64,000 nucleotides of DNA from an uncultured Eubacteriales bacterium (GTDB lineage Bacteria; Bacillota; Clostridia; Lachnospirales; Lachnospiraceae), in assembly GCA_949284175.1 (NCBI GenBank), contig CASDVE010000005.1, positions 52,150 to 116,149 on the forward strand. Direction: 5' to 3'. This document shows, in pieces, positions 1-8,353 of the stretch. The position numbers were made by a program, and so were the translations under genes. Numbering within the stretch: the stretch's first letter is position 1; the number at the start of each line of letters is the position of its first letter. A model generated the notes under the pieces. The model had not been told where the DNA came from. It worked only from the letters and a program-made list of their open reading frames with translations, and did not search any database.

Positions 1-2
1 AT

Positions 3-431
3 ATGCTAGTTACAGGGTTTGCTATTATTGGTACGATTGTTGGTATGAAAATTGGACTTACAGATACAAAGCGAAAAAAAGTTTTATTATTTTCGGGTGC
101 ACTCATGATAGTGTCTTATGGAGCTGTTTTATATTTTGCAAATAACACTCCGATTATTTCTTATATTTGTGCTGGAATTTCAGGATTTTGTATGTATATT
201 CAATATCCAATTTATATGAATTTACCTCATGAAATGCCAAATATGTCAGCACAAAAACTTACAATTATTTTTAGTCTATGTTGGGCAATTGCTTATACTG
301 TTTATACACTATTTACAATTATATGGAGTTTGTTATTAGGTAGTTATGGATGGAGTATTGCTTCCATTTTTTATATTTTAGCCTCTAGTTTGTATGTGGT
401 CATTGCTGCTAGACTTCCAGAGACAAAATAA
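3..431 (+). CDS. MFS-type transporter, C-terminal part (cut by window edge)
   Basis: This is the last 142 residues of a multi-pass membrane protein; the frame is open to the window edge, so the true start almost certainly lies upstream. The piece holds about four to five hydrophobic helices separated by short charged loops (the Lys/Arg-rich turn TDTKRKK near residue 20 is typical of MFS cytoplasmic loops) and ends in a short tail, LPETK, as many MFS proteins do. Substrate cannot be told. It is followed by a separate promoter for the metG leader, so it ends its own unit. The MFS assignment rests on hydrophobicity pattern and loop composition, not on a diagnostic motif. Confidence 0.6.
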   Translation: MLVTGFAIIGTIVGMKIGLTDTKRKKVLLFSGALMIVSYGAVLYFANNTPIISYICAGISGFCMYIQYPIYMNLPHEMPNMSAQKLTIIFSLCWAIAYTVYTLFTIIWSLLLGSYGWSIASIFYILASSLYVVIAARLPETK

Positions 432-499
432 TTGGTTTTCCTACTTGGTTAAAAAAGAAGAGTAAAGAGAAAAAATTATTTTCTACTGGAAACAAAATT

Positions 500-528
500 T
501 TGACAAAGTTATTGTAGAATGCTATACT
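500..528 (+). promoter_or_regulatory. Sigma-A promoter of the metG T-box leader
   Basis: A TTGACA box (500-505) is followed by a 17-base spacer and TATACT (523-528). The predicted transcript starts near 535, giving a leader of about 500 bases before the metG start, which is where the T-box lies. Confidence 0.75.
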
Positions 529-544
529 TAACTAGAAAATTCCA

Positions 545-895
545 TAAAAAAAGTATAAAGGAACATAGTTTGGAAATGATAGGATTATAGAAAAGGCGAA
601 GAAGAGGAGAGTACAATTTTTGGAAATAACAGAGAGTCCCTAGTTGCTGGAAAGGGATATGGAAAGAAATTGGAAGATGGCCTTGGAGCCGCGTACCGAA
701 CAAAATAAAGAATACAATTATTTTGTAAGATTACGACGGGAATGCCCGTTATAGCATAGAAGTATAAATAGTTAGAAAAAATATTTGTACTTTTGGAGGC
801 AGTATTTCGTAAGTGTACTGTGAAAAAAGGTGGTATCACGAAGTGTTATGCTCTCGTCCTTTTACCTAAGGGGAAAGGATGGGGGCTTTTTTATT
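545..895 (+). promoter_or_regulatory. T-box riboswitch (methionine specifier) before metG
   Basis: The leader has T-box landmarks in order: an AGTA-type element near 611, the stem I segment around 640-690 with the candidate specifier ATG at 677-679 after GAAG, the conserved T-box GGTGGTATCACGAAG at 829-843, and a terminator (850-895) in which GCTCTCGTCCTTT pairs with AAAGGATGGGGGC before a T run. T-boxes sense uncharged tRNA, so uncharged tRNA-Met should favour the antiterminator and raise MetRS. The ATG specifier agrees with the downstream gene. The specifier position is read from local sequence only, without folding. Confidence 0.88.
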
Positions 896-1033
896 TTATA
901 GGAAATTATAATAAGATTTGATTTCAAGTTCTATAAGGCATAAAATAGCACAAGAACTAGAAATAGATAAAAGACTTTTGATTGGTATTTAAAGCCATTC
1001 ATAAAAATTTTGATACAAGTAGGAGGGAATTTT

Positions 1034-3016
1034 ATGTGCACAAATTGTAAGGAAAAGAAACCATATTATATTACAACAGCCATTGCATACACATCAGGAA
1101 AACCGCATATTGGAAATACGTATGAGGTCATTCTTGCGGATAGTATTGCTCGCTTTAAAAGAGAACAAGGATATGATGTTCGCTTTCAAACAGGAACAGA
1201 TGAGCATGGGCAAAAAATTGAATTAAAAGCAGCAGAAGCAGGCATCCATCCAAAGGAATTTGTTGATAATGTGGCAGGAGAGATTAAACGTATTTGGGAT
1301 TTGATGAATACTTCTTATGATAAATTTATTCGCACAACAGATGAACAACATGAAAAACAAGTGCAAAAGATCTTCCAATATCTTTATGATAAAGGGGATA
1401 TTTATAAAGGACATTATGAAGGACTTTATTGTACACCATGTGAGTCTTTCTTCACAGAATCTCAATTAGTGGATGGAAAATGCCCAGATTGTGGAAGAGA
1501 AGTACAGCCTGCAAAGGAAGAGGCTTATTTCTTTAAGATGAGCAAATATGCGGATCGTTTAATTGCCTATATCAATGAACACCCAGAATTTATTCAGCCA
1601 GTTTCTCGTAAGAACGAAATGATGAATAACTTCTTATTACCAGGATTACAAGATCTTTGTGTATCAAGAACTTCTTTTACATGGGGAATCCCAGTGGACT
1701 TTGATAAAAAACACGTCGTATATGTATGGCTTGATGCTCTTACAAACTATATTACAGGGCTTGGATATGAATGTGGTGGAGAAAGCGGAGAATTATTTAA
1801 AAAATATTGGCCAGCGGATCTCCATTTAATTGGAAAGGATATTATCCGTTTCCATACGATTTATTGGCCAATCTTTTTAATGGCTCTGGATTTACCACTT
1901 CCAAAACAAGTATTTGGGCATCCTTGGTTATTACAAGGCGATGGAAAAATGAGTAAATCCAAAGGAAATGTAATTTACGCCGATGATCTGGTGGATTTCT
2001 TCGGTGTGGATGCCGTTCGTTACTTCGTTCTTCATGAAATGCCATTTGAAAACGATGGTGTGATCACATGGGATCTATTAGTGGAACGATTAAACTCTGA
2101 TTTAGCCAATACACTTGGTAACCTTGTGAATCGAACGATCTCCATGTCAAACAAATATTTTGATGGAGTTGTTAGCAATCAAGGTGTGACTGAGGCAGTG
2201 GATGAAGAGTTAAAAGCTGTTGTTTTATCAGCAAAAGCAAAAGCAGAAGAAAAAATGGAAGAGCTTCGTGTTGCGGATACTATTTCTGAAATCTTTGCAA
2301 TCTTTAAACGTTGTAATAAATATATTGACGAAACAATGCCTTGGGCTCTTGCCAAAGAAGAAGACAAAAAAGATCGTCTTGCTACGGTTTTATATCATTT
2401 AGTGGAAAGTATTACAATCGGTGCTACTTTGTTAGAGCCATTTATGCCTGAAACATCAGAAAAAATTCTTGCACAATTGCATGCAAAAAAACGTAGCTTT
2501 GATGAGTTAGATCAATTTGGTCTTTATGAATCCGGCACAAAAGTGGTGGAAAAACCAGAAATTCTTTTTGCTCGTTTAGATTTAAAGGAAGTTCTTGAAA
2601 AGGTAGAAATTTTAAAAGAAAAACAGAAAGCAGAAGCTGGAGTTCCAGAAGAAAAAGAAGAAGAAACAGGAATTGATATTGAACCAAAGCCAGAAGTTAC
2701 CATTGATGACTTTGATAAGTTACAATTCCAAGTGGGAGAGATTATCGCTTGTGAAGCGGTGAAAAAATCAAAGAAACTTCTTTGTTCACAAGTAAAAATC
2801 GGAAGTCAGGTAAGACAGATTGTATCTGGAATTAAAAACTTCTATTCTCCAGAAGAGATGGTAGGAAAGAAAGTTATGGTTGTAACCAACTTAAAACCTG
2901 CCAAATTAGCTGGAATTTTATCAGAAGGCATGATCCTTTGTGCGGAAGATGCAGAAGGTAATTTAGCTCTTATGACACCAGAAAAAGAAATGCCAGCGGG
3001 AGCAGAGATCTGCTAG
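1034..3016 (+). CDS. metG: Methionyl-tRNA synthetase
   Basis: Class I synthetase charging tRNA-Met in the cytoplasm. The 660-residue protein shows the HIGN signature at 25-28, a zinc knuckle with Cys133, Cys136, Cys150 and Cys153, the KMSKS loop at 305-309, an anticodon-binding helical region, an acidic Glu/Lys-rich linker around 535-555, and a C-terminal EMAP-type tRNA-binding domain (about 557-660). This is the long form with the dimerising C-terminal domain. The start is the ATG at 1034, seven bases after a perfect AGGAGG (1021-1026); an in-frame TTG at 1010 lies upstream of that site and is not favoured. It is a single gene under T-box control, closed by a terminator at 3058-3103. Confidence 0.97.
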   Translation: MCTNCKEKKPYYITTAIAYTSGKPHIGNTYEVILADSIARFKREQGYDVRFQTGTDEHGQKIELKAAEAGIHPKEFVDNVAGEIKRIWDLMNTSYDKFIRTTDEQHEKQVQKIFQYLYDKGDIYKGHYEGLYCTPCESFFTESQLVDGKCPDCGREVQPAKEEAYFFKMSKYADRLIAYINEHPEFIQPVSRKNEMMNNFLLPGLQDLCVSRTSFTWGIPVDFDKKHVVYVWLDALTNYITGLGYECGGESGELFKKYWPADLHLIGKDIIRFHTIYWPIFLMALDLPLPKQVFGHPWLLQGDGKMSKSKGNVIYADDLVDFFGVDAVRYFVLHEMPFENDGVITWDLLVERLNSDLANTLGNLVNRTISMSNKYFDGVVSNQGVTEAVDEELKAVVLSAKAKAEEKMEELRVADTISEIFAIFKRCNKYIDETMPWALAKEEDKKDRLATVLYHLVESITIGATLLEPFMPETSEKILAQLHAKKRSFDELDQFGLYESGTKVVEKPEILFARLDLKEVLEKVEILKEKQKAEAGVPEEKEEETGIDIEPKPEVTIDDFDKLQFQVGEIIACEAVKKSKKLLCSQVKIGSQVRQIVSGIKNFYSPEEMVGKKVMVVTNLKPAKLAGILSEGMILCAEDAEGNLALMTPEKEMPAGAEIC

Positions 3017-3057
3017 AATTTGAAAAAATCATGTGAAATGATAGTTAGATAGGATAC

Positions 3058-3103
3058 AAAAATAGCCTTGTGTGAAGGAAATTTCATGCAAGGCTATTTT
3101 TAT
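3058..3103 (+). terminator. Rho-independent terminator of metG
   Basis: AAAATAGCCTTG (from 3059) pairs with CAAGGCTATTTT (to 3100), followed by more T. The A-rich left side would also give a T run on the other strand, so it may serve the converging DUF2812 gene as well. Confidence 0.85.
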
Positions 3104-3154
3104 ATGTATGTTATAGATGAAGTCCATATATAAGAATACATTTATCATTTATAG

Positions 3155-3706
3155 TTACTCATGAATGGATTGATAGTATTTCCAAAATTGAATACCAAAG
3201 ATTATAAATAGTATCAAATAAAATACAAACATGGCATAAAAAATTACTAAGAAGCTATCATTCATGTATGTAGGAAATAGGTTTTTTACAACGATTTGTG
3301 GAATAATGATTAAAAAGAAAATTGACAAAAGTGGTAGCATACGCCCTACAAAAATTCGTTTCATCATATCGAGACGAGAAGCATTGTCACAGAAGATCTC
3401 TTCCTCTGTTCCGTTCATTTCAGAAGTAGGTTTGCGAAAATAGCTGTATCCAACATAATTTTGTAAATATTCCCAGCCACAGTCGTTGAACATTTGAATA
3501 TATTCGCTTTTCTGTATAGTACTATCGGAGTTGTAATCTAGTTGATATACTATATCTTTTGGTTCGCATTTTTTAAAATGATAGAGACCAATGCCACTTA
3601 CTTTGACAAATTCCCAACCACTTTTATGCTGGGTGCTAAGATACTGTTCTTCTTTTTTCCATTCTGGAATAGAAAAATATTTGAATTCTATTTTTGTATC
3701 TCCCAT
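3155..3706 (-). CDS. DUF2812 membrane protein paired with PadR regulator
   Basis: This 183-residue protein fits the DUF2812 family: an N-terminal soluble part (about 1-115) with the aromatic pattern GWEFVKVSG...YHF and GWEYLQNYVGYSYFRK, then two hydrophobic helices (about 122-142 and 152-172). Members are usually encoded next to a PadR regulator, and here the padR stop lies one base before this start, so the two are translated from one mRNA. The biochemical role of DUF2812 is not settled; a membrane stress or efflux-linked sensor is only inference. No other transporter gene is attached. Confidence 0.85.
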   Translation of the reverse strand: MGDTKIEFKYFSIPEWKKEEQYLSTQHKSGWEFVKVSGIGLYHFKKCEPKDIVYQLDYNSDSTIQKSEYIQMFNDCGWEYLQNYVGYSYFRKPTSEMNGTEEEIFCDNASRLDMMKRIFVGRMLPLLSIFFLIIIPQIVVKNLFPTYMNDSFLVIFYAMFVFYLILFIIFGIQFWKYYQSIHE

Positions 3707-3707
3707 A

Positions 3708-4022
3708 TCAGTTTACCTCCTTCATATTTTGGTATAAACGTTCAATTCGCTTCATTTCTAAATTGAGAACTTGTGTTCCAAGCTCTGTAATATGATAAAT
3801 TTTTCGTTTTTCTTCCTCTCTGATAAATCGAATTAAACCGTCTTTTTCCATTTTAGACAAACTTCCGTATAATGTCCCCGGACTTATTTTTATCTCGCCT
3901 TTCGTCAATTGCTCTGTCTTTTTTACAATGCTGTATCCATGTGATTCTTCCCTTAGACACAGTAAAATATAGAAACCGGTTTCCGTCATTGGCACATACA
4001 CTTTTTTGATATGATTATCCAT
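3708..4022 (-). CDS. PadR family transcriptional regulator
   Basis: A 104-residue PadR protein: a winged helix with the family signature SPGTLYGSLSKMEKDGLI followed by a basic wing (REEEKRKIYHIT) and a C-terminal dimerisation helix. The start at 4022 follows AGGAGGT; the frame runs on another 80 codons upstream but that stretch crosses the promoter. PadR proteins usually repress their own operon and a membrane gene; here that would be the DUF2812 gene. A perfect 15-base palindrome lies at the predicted transcription start, fitting autoregulation. Confidence 0.92.
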   Translation of the reverse strand: MDNHIKKVYVPMTETGFYILLCLREESHGYSIVKKTEQLTKGEIKISPGTLYGSLSKMEKDGLIRFIREEEKRKIYHITELGTQVLNLEMKRIERLYQNMKEVN

Positions 4023-4050
4023 AATACCACCTCCTAGTAGCACTACAATG

Positions 4051-4065
4051 TATCGTACTACGATA
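4051..4065. promoter_or_regulatory. Palindromic operator at padR transcription start
   Basis: TATCGTA-C-TACGATA is a perfect inverted repeat of seven bases with a one-base centre. It begins six bases downstream of the -10 box of the padR promoter, so a bound dimer would cover the start point. It is the best candidate for the PadR binding site, although the classical PadR site is written ATGT-N8-ACAT. Confidence 0.65.
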
Positions 4066-4070
4066 TATAA

Positions 4071-4099
4071 AATATAGCACTGTGATAATGCTGTGTCAA
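4071..4099 (-). promoter_or_regulatory. Sigma-A promoter of padR-DUF2812
   Basis: Reading the minus strand, TTGACA (4099-4094), a 17-base spacer and TATATT (4076-4071) form a near-consensus promoter about 50 bases before the padR start. Confidence 0.82.
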
Positions 4100-4279
4100 T
4101 AGCAATGGAAGATGAATTGATAGGGGATAAATAATAAATCTGTATCAGTTGGAGATTCTCTATCCTTTTTAGGGTATAGAATATAAAGAGAACTTTATTT
4201 GATTCACGAGAGGAAATTGGATAAAATAAAACAGTATAAAGATCTATTAATGTTTGATTCACAGATAGGAGAAAGTAAA

Positions 4280-4744
4280 GTGAAAAAAGGAAATATATTT
4301 CTTAATGAATTCAAGCAATTCATTATGCGTGGCAATGTTATGGATATGGCTGTCGGTGTTATCATCGGTGGGGCTTTTACATCTATTGCAACATCGCTGA
4401 ATAAAGATATTTTGACACCGATTCTTGGAATTTTTGGAGGAACTGATTTTTCAAACTTAAAGCTCGTGTTAGGTAGCACAGAAAATGCACCGGTTTTATA
4501 TTACGGGAATTTTATTACAGCAGTAATCAACTTTTTAATTACTGCATTTGTTATTTTCTGCATTATTAAAGCGTTGAATGTATTTAGTAGCAAGTTATTA
4601 AAAAGGGAGCAGAAAGTGGAAGAAGAAGCACCAACTACAAAGACTTGTCCATTTTGTAAAAGTAAAATTGCAATTGATGCTATTCGCTGTCCACACTGTA
4701 CATCAAAATTAGAAGATGAGTTGGAGTGCGTTTTAGAAAAATAA
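4280..4744 (+). CDS. mscL: Large-conductance mechanosensitive channel MscL
   Basis: MscL opens a wide pore in the cell membrane under tension and releases solutes during hypo-osmotic shock. The N-terminal signature FKQFIMRGNVMDMAVGVIIG is present, TM1 follows it, then a short periplasmic-type loop and TM2 (about 75-97). Instead of only the usual helical bundle, the tail carries a zinc ribbon, CPFC-N10-CPHC (near 120-137), an add-on found in some Firmicute MscLs. The chosen start is GTG at 4280, seven bases after AGGAGA; an ATG at 4250 in the same frame has no ribosome site. The protein is then 154 residues. It is a single gene. Confidence 0.93.
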   Translation: MKKGNIFLNEFKQFIMRGNVMDMAVGVIIGGAFTSIATSLNKDILTPILGIFGGTDFSNLKLVLGSTENAPVLYYGNFITAVINFLITAFVIFCIIKALNVFSSKLLKREQKVEEEAPTTKTCPFCKSKIAIDAIRCPHCTSKLEDELECVLEK

Positions 4745-4854
4745 AGCTAGAAAGTAAAAATTGTGACTTAGATAGGAAATCAGGTGGGATATTAACATAG
4801 ATTCAATGTTTAGGCTGATTGAGAGAATTAAATATAGTATCTTTCATATAAACC

Positions 4855-4898
4855 AAAATAACGATGAGAAATCTTAAGGATACTCATCGTTATTTTTT
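4855..4898. terminator. Bidirectional terminator between mscL and uxaB
   Basis: AAAATAACGATGAG (to 4868) pairs with CTCATCGTTATTTT (from 4884), with T runs readable on both strands. It ends the converging mscL and uxaA-uxaB units. The remainder of 4745-4991 shows nothing else. Confidence 0.87.
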
Positions 4899-4991
4899 CC
4901 AATATGATAAAACTATTTATATAAAAAAATTGCAGTTAGGCTATTATCTTCTTAGTTATGAAGTAAGATATTTATTGTAGGAATGAAGGAA

Positions 4992-6497
4992 TTATTTCGT
5001 GATCAATTGTTTCATAAGTTCATAACAGCCTTTTTCTTCAATTATTTTATAATCGTCCAAGATGACTTCTTCGAGTTCAGGAATTGCAGAGAGGTCTTTA
5101 CCCCAGAAAGAAGTTTGGTTTAGTACAGCATGAACATATGTCTTTGCATCGTCATTTTTATGAGCATCAAAGAACATAAGAACATCTTGATCATCAGAGA
5201 TCTTATAGTTATTCTTTCCATTTCTATTTCCAAAAAAACCTTCGCTTGTAAAGCCTGTTCCTTTATAAAATGCCAAATAGAAGGCGAAAGATGCACTTAA
5301 ACAAGCAGGAATTTTACCTGTCTTTTCAATATAACCTTCTAAAGAAGGCATAACACGAGCTTTCCATTTCGCTGTGGAGTTGAGGGAAATAGAAAGTAGA
5401 GCGTGATCGATAAAAGGATTTTCAAAACGATCGGTAACAGAACTTGCAAATTGTTCTAATTCTTCTTTTGGAAGCGTCAGGGTTGGAATGATTTCTTCAT
5501 AAATGGTTTTGTTCATAAAGTTACGAATAACATCATCTTTCATACAATCACGAACAATGTCCTGTCCTGCAAGGTAAGCACCAAGTACCATAGAAGTATG
5601 AGCACCATTTAAAATGCGAACTTTACGTTGTTTATAAGGTTTGTGATCGTCTGTAATTAAGATCGGGAGATTTGCTTTTTCACATGGAAATTCATCCTTG
5701 ATGGACTGTGGACCTTCGATTACCCAAAATCCAAAGATTTCTCCCGTATCAATGGCATTATCAATATAGCCGTTTTCTTTATTCAATGTATCCGCATCAG
5801 AGCGAGGATAACCAGTAACAATGCGATCCACTAAAGTAGAACAGAAAATATTTTCTGTTTCAATCCAATGGATAAATTCTTCAGAAAGATTCCAGTCTTT
5901 TGCGTGATGCAATACGCATTTTTCCAGTTCTTTTCCATTATTATCAATTAATTCACAGGAAAGAATGATAAATCCCTTTCCAGCTTCTTTTCCGAACTTT
6001 TCAAAACGTTTGTATAAGAATTGGGTTAATTTAGCAGGAAAGCTGGATGCTGGCTTGTCTGTAAAGTTACAAGATGGATCATAAATGATACCAGCTTCTG
6101 TTGTGTTACAAGTGATAAAACGAAGATCTGGATTATTTGCACATTCCATAACTGCATCATAATCACTGTAAGCATTTAAGCAACGGCTTACACAAGAGAT
6201 AATACGCTTTTTATTTACTTCTTTTCCGTTTTCAGAACCACGTAAATATAGGGTATACAGTCCTTCTTGTTCATTGATAAAATCACCAATATCTGGAGTA
6301 GAGAATTTAGGAATTGGTTGTACAAGGACAACTTTTGAGTTAAAATCTGCTAATTCATTCATAGTATCAATGAAGAAGTCTACAAAGGCACGCATAAAGT
6401 TCCCTTCTCCAAATTGGAGAACTCGTTCTGGTGCATTTTTTAAGACATAACCATCATAGTTTAAATCTTCTAAAGTTTTGTAAGTCAGTTTATTCAT
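4992..6497 (-). CDS. uxaB: Tagaturonate reductase (altronate oxidoreductase)
   Basis: UxaB reduces D-tagaturonate to D-altronate with NADH, the second step of galacturonate breakdown in the cytoplasm. The 501-residue protein belongs to the mannitol dehydrogenase family: an N-terminal Rossmann part with VLQFGEGNFMRAF (about 26-38), the conserved CNTTEAGI segment (about 130), and a helical C-terminal domain with KVRILNGAHT near 295, where the lysine is the family's catalytic base. A ribosome site AAGGAG precedes the ATG. It lies 87 bases downstream of uxaA and is its last partner before the terminator at 4855-4898. Confidence 0.95.
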   Translation of the reverse strand: MNKLTYKTLEDLNYDGYVLKNAPERVLQFGEGNFMRAFVDFFIDTMNELADFNSKVVLVQPIPKFSTPDIGDFINEQEGLYTLYLRGSENGKEVNKKRIISCVSRCLNAYSDYDAVMECANNPDLRFITCNTTEAGIIYDPSCNFTDKPASSFPAKLTQFLYKRFEKFGKEAGKGFIILSCELIDNNGKELEKCVLHHAKDWNLSEEFIHWIETENIFCSTLVDRIVTGYPRSDADTLNKENGYIDNAIDTGEIFGFWVIEGPQSIKDEFPCEKANLPILITDDHKPYKQRKVRILNGAHTSMVLGAYLAGQDIVRDCMKDDVIRNFMNKTIYEEIIPTLTLPKEELEQFASSVTDRFENPFIDHALLSISLNSTAKWKARVMPSLEGYIEKTGKIPACLSASFAFYLAFYKGTGFTSEGFFGNRNGKNNYKISDDQDVLMFFDAHKNDDAKTYVHAVLNQTSFWGKDLSAIPELEEVILDDYKIIEEKGCYELMKQLITK

Positions 6498-6584
6498 GGT
6501 AATAAAACTCCTTTTCTGAAATAATCAAATAACAACATCTATCATAAAGTAATGGGAGAATTGCATAACAAAGAAGAAAGAGGG

Positions 6585-8075
6585 TTATAGGGTAACACCT
6601 TGCTTAAAGATTGCCATATCGTGGAATCCTGCTTCTTCTGCTTTTACAAGGCGACCAGAAGCAACTTCTATTACATAGTCAAAGAGGGAAGAACCAAGTT
6701 CTAAAAGAGTACCACCTTCGATTAATGTTCCACAATTGAAGTCAATCCAATTTTTCTTTGTTTCGTAAAGTCGATTGTTACTTGAAATTTTTACTGTTGG
6801 CACTGGGGAAGCAAATGGAGTGCCACGACCAGTTGTAAATAATACAATATGAGCTCCAGATGCGGCCAGAGCAGTAGAAGCTACAAGGTCATTTCCCGGT
6901 GCATTTAAGAGGTTAAGACCAGCTGTCTTTACTGGTTGTCCATAGGATAGAACATCAACCACAGGAGCAGAGCCGGATTTTTGAGTACAACCAAGTGATT
7001 TATCCTCTAAAGTGGAGATACCTCCTTTTTTATTGCCAGGAGATGGATTCTCATAAATAGTCTGGTTATGACTTTTAAAATAATTTTTAAATGAGTTAAT
7101 TAAATTCACTGTTTTTTGGAAGGTTTCTTCATCTTTACAACGATTCATAAGGAGTGTTTCAGCACCAAACATTTCTGGAACTTCCGTTAAAATTGTCGTA
7201 CCACCTCGTGCGATTAAGAGATCGGAGAAAATTCCAACGGTTGGGTTCGCCGTAATACCAGATAATCCATCAGAACCGCCACATTTCATCCCAATGACCA
7301 ATTCTTTACAAGAGATCGGTTCACGCTTAAAAGTACAAGCGTAGTCACAAAGTTCTTTGATGAGTGCTAAAGACTCTTCTATTTCATCTTCACATTCTTG
7401 AGCGACGAGGAATTTCACTCGTTTTTCATCATAGGTTCCAATATATTTCTTTAATTCTTCAATATTGCTATTTTCGCAGCCAAGACCAAGAACTAAAACA
7501 CCGCCAGCATTTGGGTGATTTATAAGATCCGCAAGAATTTGACGGGTATGTTCTTGATCATCCCCCATCTGAGAACAGCCATATGGATGGGGAAAAGCCA
7601 CAATTTCCTCAATGCCTTTTGGTTTGAATTGTTTCGCCTGTGATGCAATGGACAGAGCAATGCTATTGACACAGCCAACCGTAGGAATGATCCAAATTTC
7701 ATTGCGAACACCCGCTTTTCCATCCGTTCTTCGATACCCATCAAAGAAACGTTCTTTTAAAGGTTGTAATGGATGGATGGATTTCTCATAGGAATATTCT
7801 AATAAGTCGCCAAGTCCTGTTTTCATATTATGAGTGTGAACCCAAGAGCCAGCTAAAATATCTTTTGTAGCGATACCGATAGGAGCACCATATTTTATAA
7901 TGGATTCTTTTTCTCTAATATTGAACAATGCAAATTTATGTCCTTGTGGAATATCCTCTAATAATGTGCAGAGTTGTCCATCAACATTTAATGTAAGTCC
8001 TTTTTCTAAAGGGGAGAGGGCAACTGCCACTTTATCGTCGGAATGAATTTTTATAAAAAGTTGTTTGGAACTCAT
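6585..8075 (-). CDS. uxaA: Altronate dehydratase
   Basis: UxaA dehydrates D-altronate to 2-keto-3-deoxygluconate. This is the fused form of 496 residues: an N-terminal SAF domain (about 1-85) followed by the large altronate/galactarate dehydratase domain with GCVNSIA, HPYGCSQMGDD, GLGCENSN and GMKCGGSDGLSG, whose conserved cysteines and histidines belong to the metal-dependent active site of the family. Two other in-frame ATGs occur just upstream, but GGAGG lies five bases before the ATG at 8075, so that start was chosen. It leads the uxaA-uxaB operon and is transcribed divergently from uxaC. Confidence 0.95.
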   Translation of the reverse strand: MSSKQLFIKIHSDDKVAVALSPLEKGLTLNVDGQLCTLLEDIPQGHKFALFNIREKESIIKYGAPIGIATKDILAGSWVHTHNMKTGLGDLLEYSYEKSIHPLQPLKERFFDGYRRTDGKAGVRNEIWIIPTVGCVNSIALSIASQAKQFKPKGIEEIVAFPHPYGCSQMGDDQEHTRQILADLINHPNAGGVLVLGLGCENSNIEELKKYIGTYDEKRVKFLVAQECEDEIEESLALIKELCDYACTFKREPISCKELVIGMKCGGSDGLSGITANPTVGIFSDLLIARGGTTILTEVPEMFGAETLLMNRCKDEETFQKTVNLINSFKNYFKSHNQTIYENPSPGNKKGGISTLEDKSLGCTQKSGSAPVVDVLSYGQPVKTAGLNLLNAPGNDLVASTALAASGAHIVLFTTGRGTPFASPVPTVKISSNNRLYETKKNWIDFNCGTLIEGGTLLELGSSLFDYVIEVASGRLVKAEEAGFHDMAIFKQGVTL

Positions 8076-8120
8076 AAAATCCTCCATTTTCCTCATTAGT
8101 TTCTTATTAGGAAATTAATA

Positions 8121-8140
8121 AATTGTAAGTAGTTACAATT
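8121..8140. promoter_or_regulatory. LacI-type operator for uxaA-uxaB
   Basis: AATTGTAA-GTAG-TTACAATT is a perfect inverted repeat of eight-base arms, directly next to the -10 box of the uxaA promoter so that it covers the predicted start point. It shares the TGTAA/TTACA half-sites with the operator at 8276-8289. Confidence 0.75.
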
Positions 8141-8169
8141 AAATTACAACGTTTAAAATGAGAAGTCAA
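8141..8169 (-). promoter_or_regulatory. Sigma-A promoter of uxaA-uxaB
   Basis: Minus strand: TTGACT (8169-8164), 17-base spacer, TAATTT (8146-8141). The weak -10 and the adjoining palindrome fit a regulated promoter. Confidence 0.65.
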
Positions 8170-8238
8170 CTAGATTTTAATAAAAATATTACCAAAATTT
8201 CGATAAAAATATTGTGAAAAATAACATAAATGCAGTAA

Positions 8239-8267
8239 TTGACTTTTTATTAACAAATAATTATAAT
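8239..8267 (+). promoter_or_regulatory. Sigma-A promoter of uxaC-symporter
   Basis: TTGACT (8239-8244), 17-base spacer, TATAAT (8262-8267). The expected start near 8274 is immediately followed by the palindrome at 8276-8289. Confidence 0.8.
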
Positions 8268-8275
8268 GATATATA

Positions 8276-8289
8276 TGTAAGAGCTTACA
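8276..8289. promoter_or_regulatory. LacI-type operator for uxaC
   Basis: TGTAAG-AG-CTTACA has perfect six-base arms, the usual form of LacI/CcpA-family sites (WTGTAANCGNTTACAW-like but with AG in the middle). Its place at the start point suggests repression by road-block. Confidence 0.78.
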
Positions 8290-8353
8290 TAAAATGGCCG
8301 ATGATTTAACAAATAGAAACTAAAAATTCAATTATAGGAGGAGATAAAGAGTT

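Noticed and set aside
509..839. Two overlapping minus-strand frames of 64 and 84 codons
   Set aside because: They run antisense through the T-box leader, whose landmarks explain the sequence; no ribosome site.
1010..1033. TTG start for metG eight codons upstream
   Set aside because: AGGAGG lies inside that extension and is spaced for the ATG at 1034.
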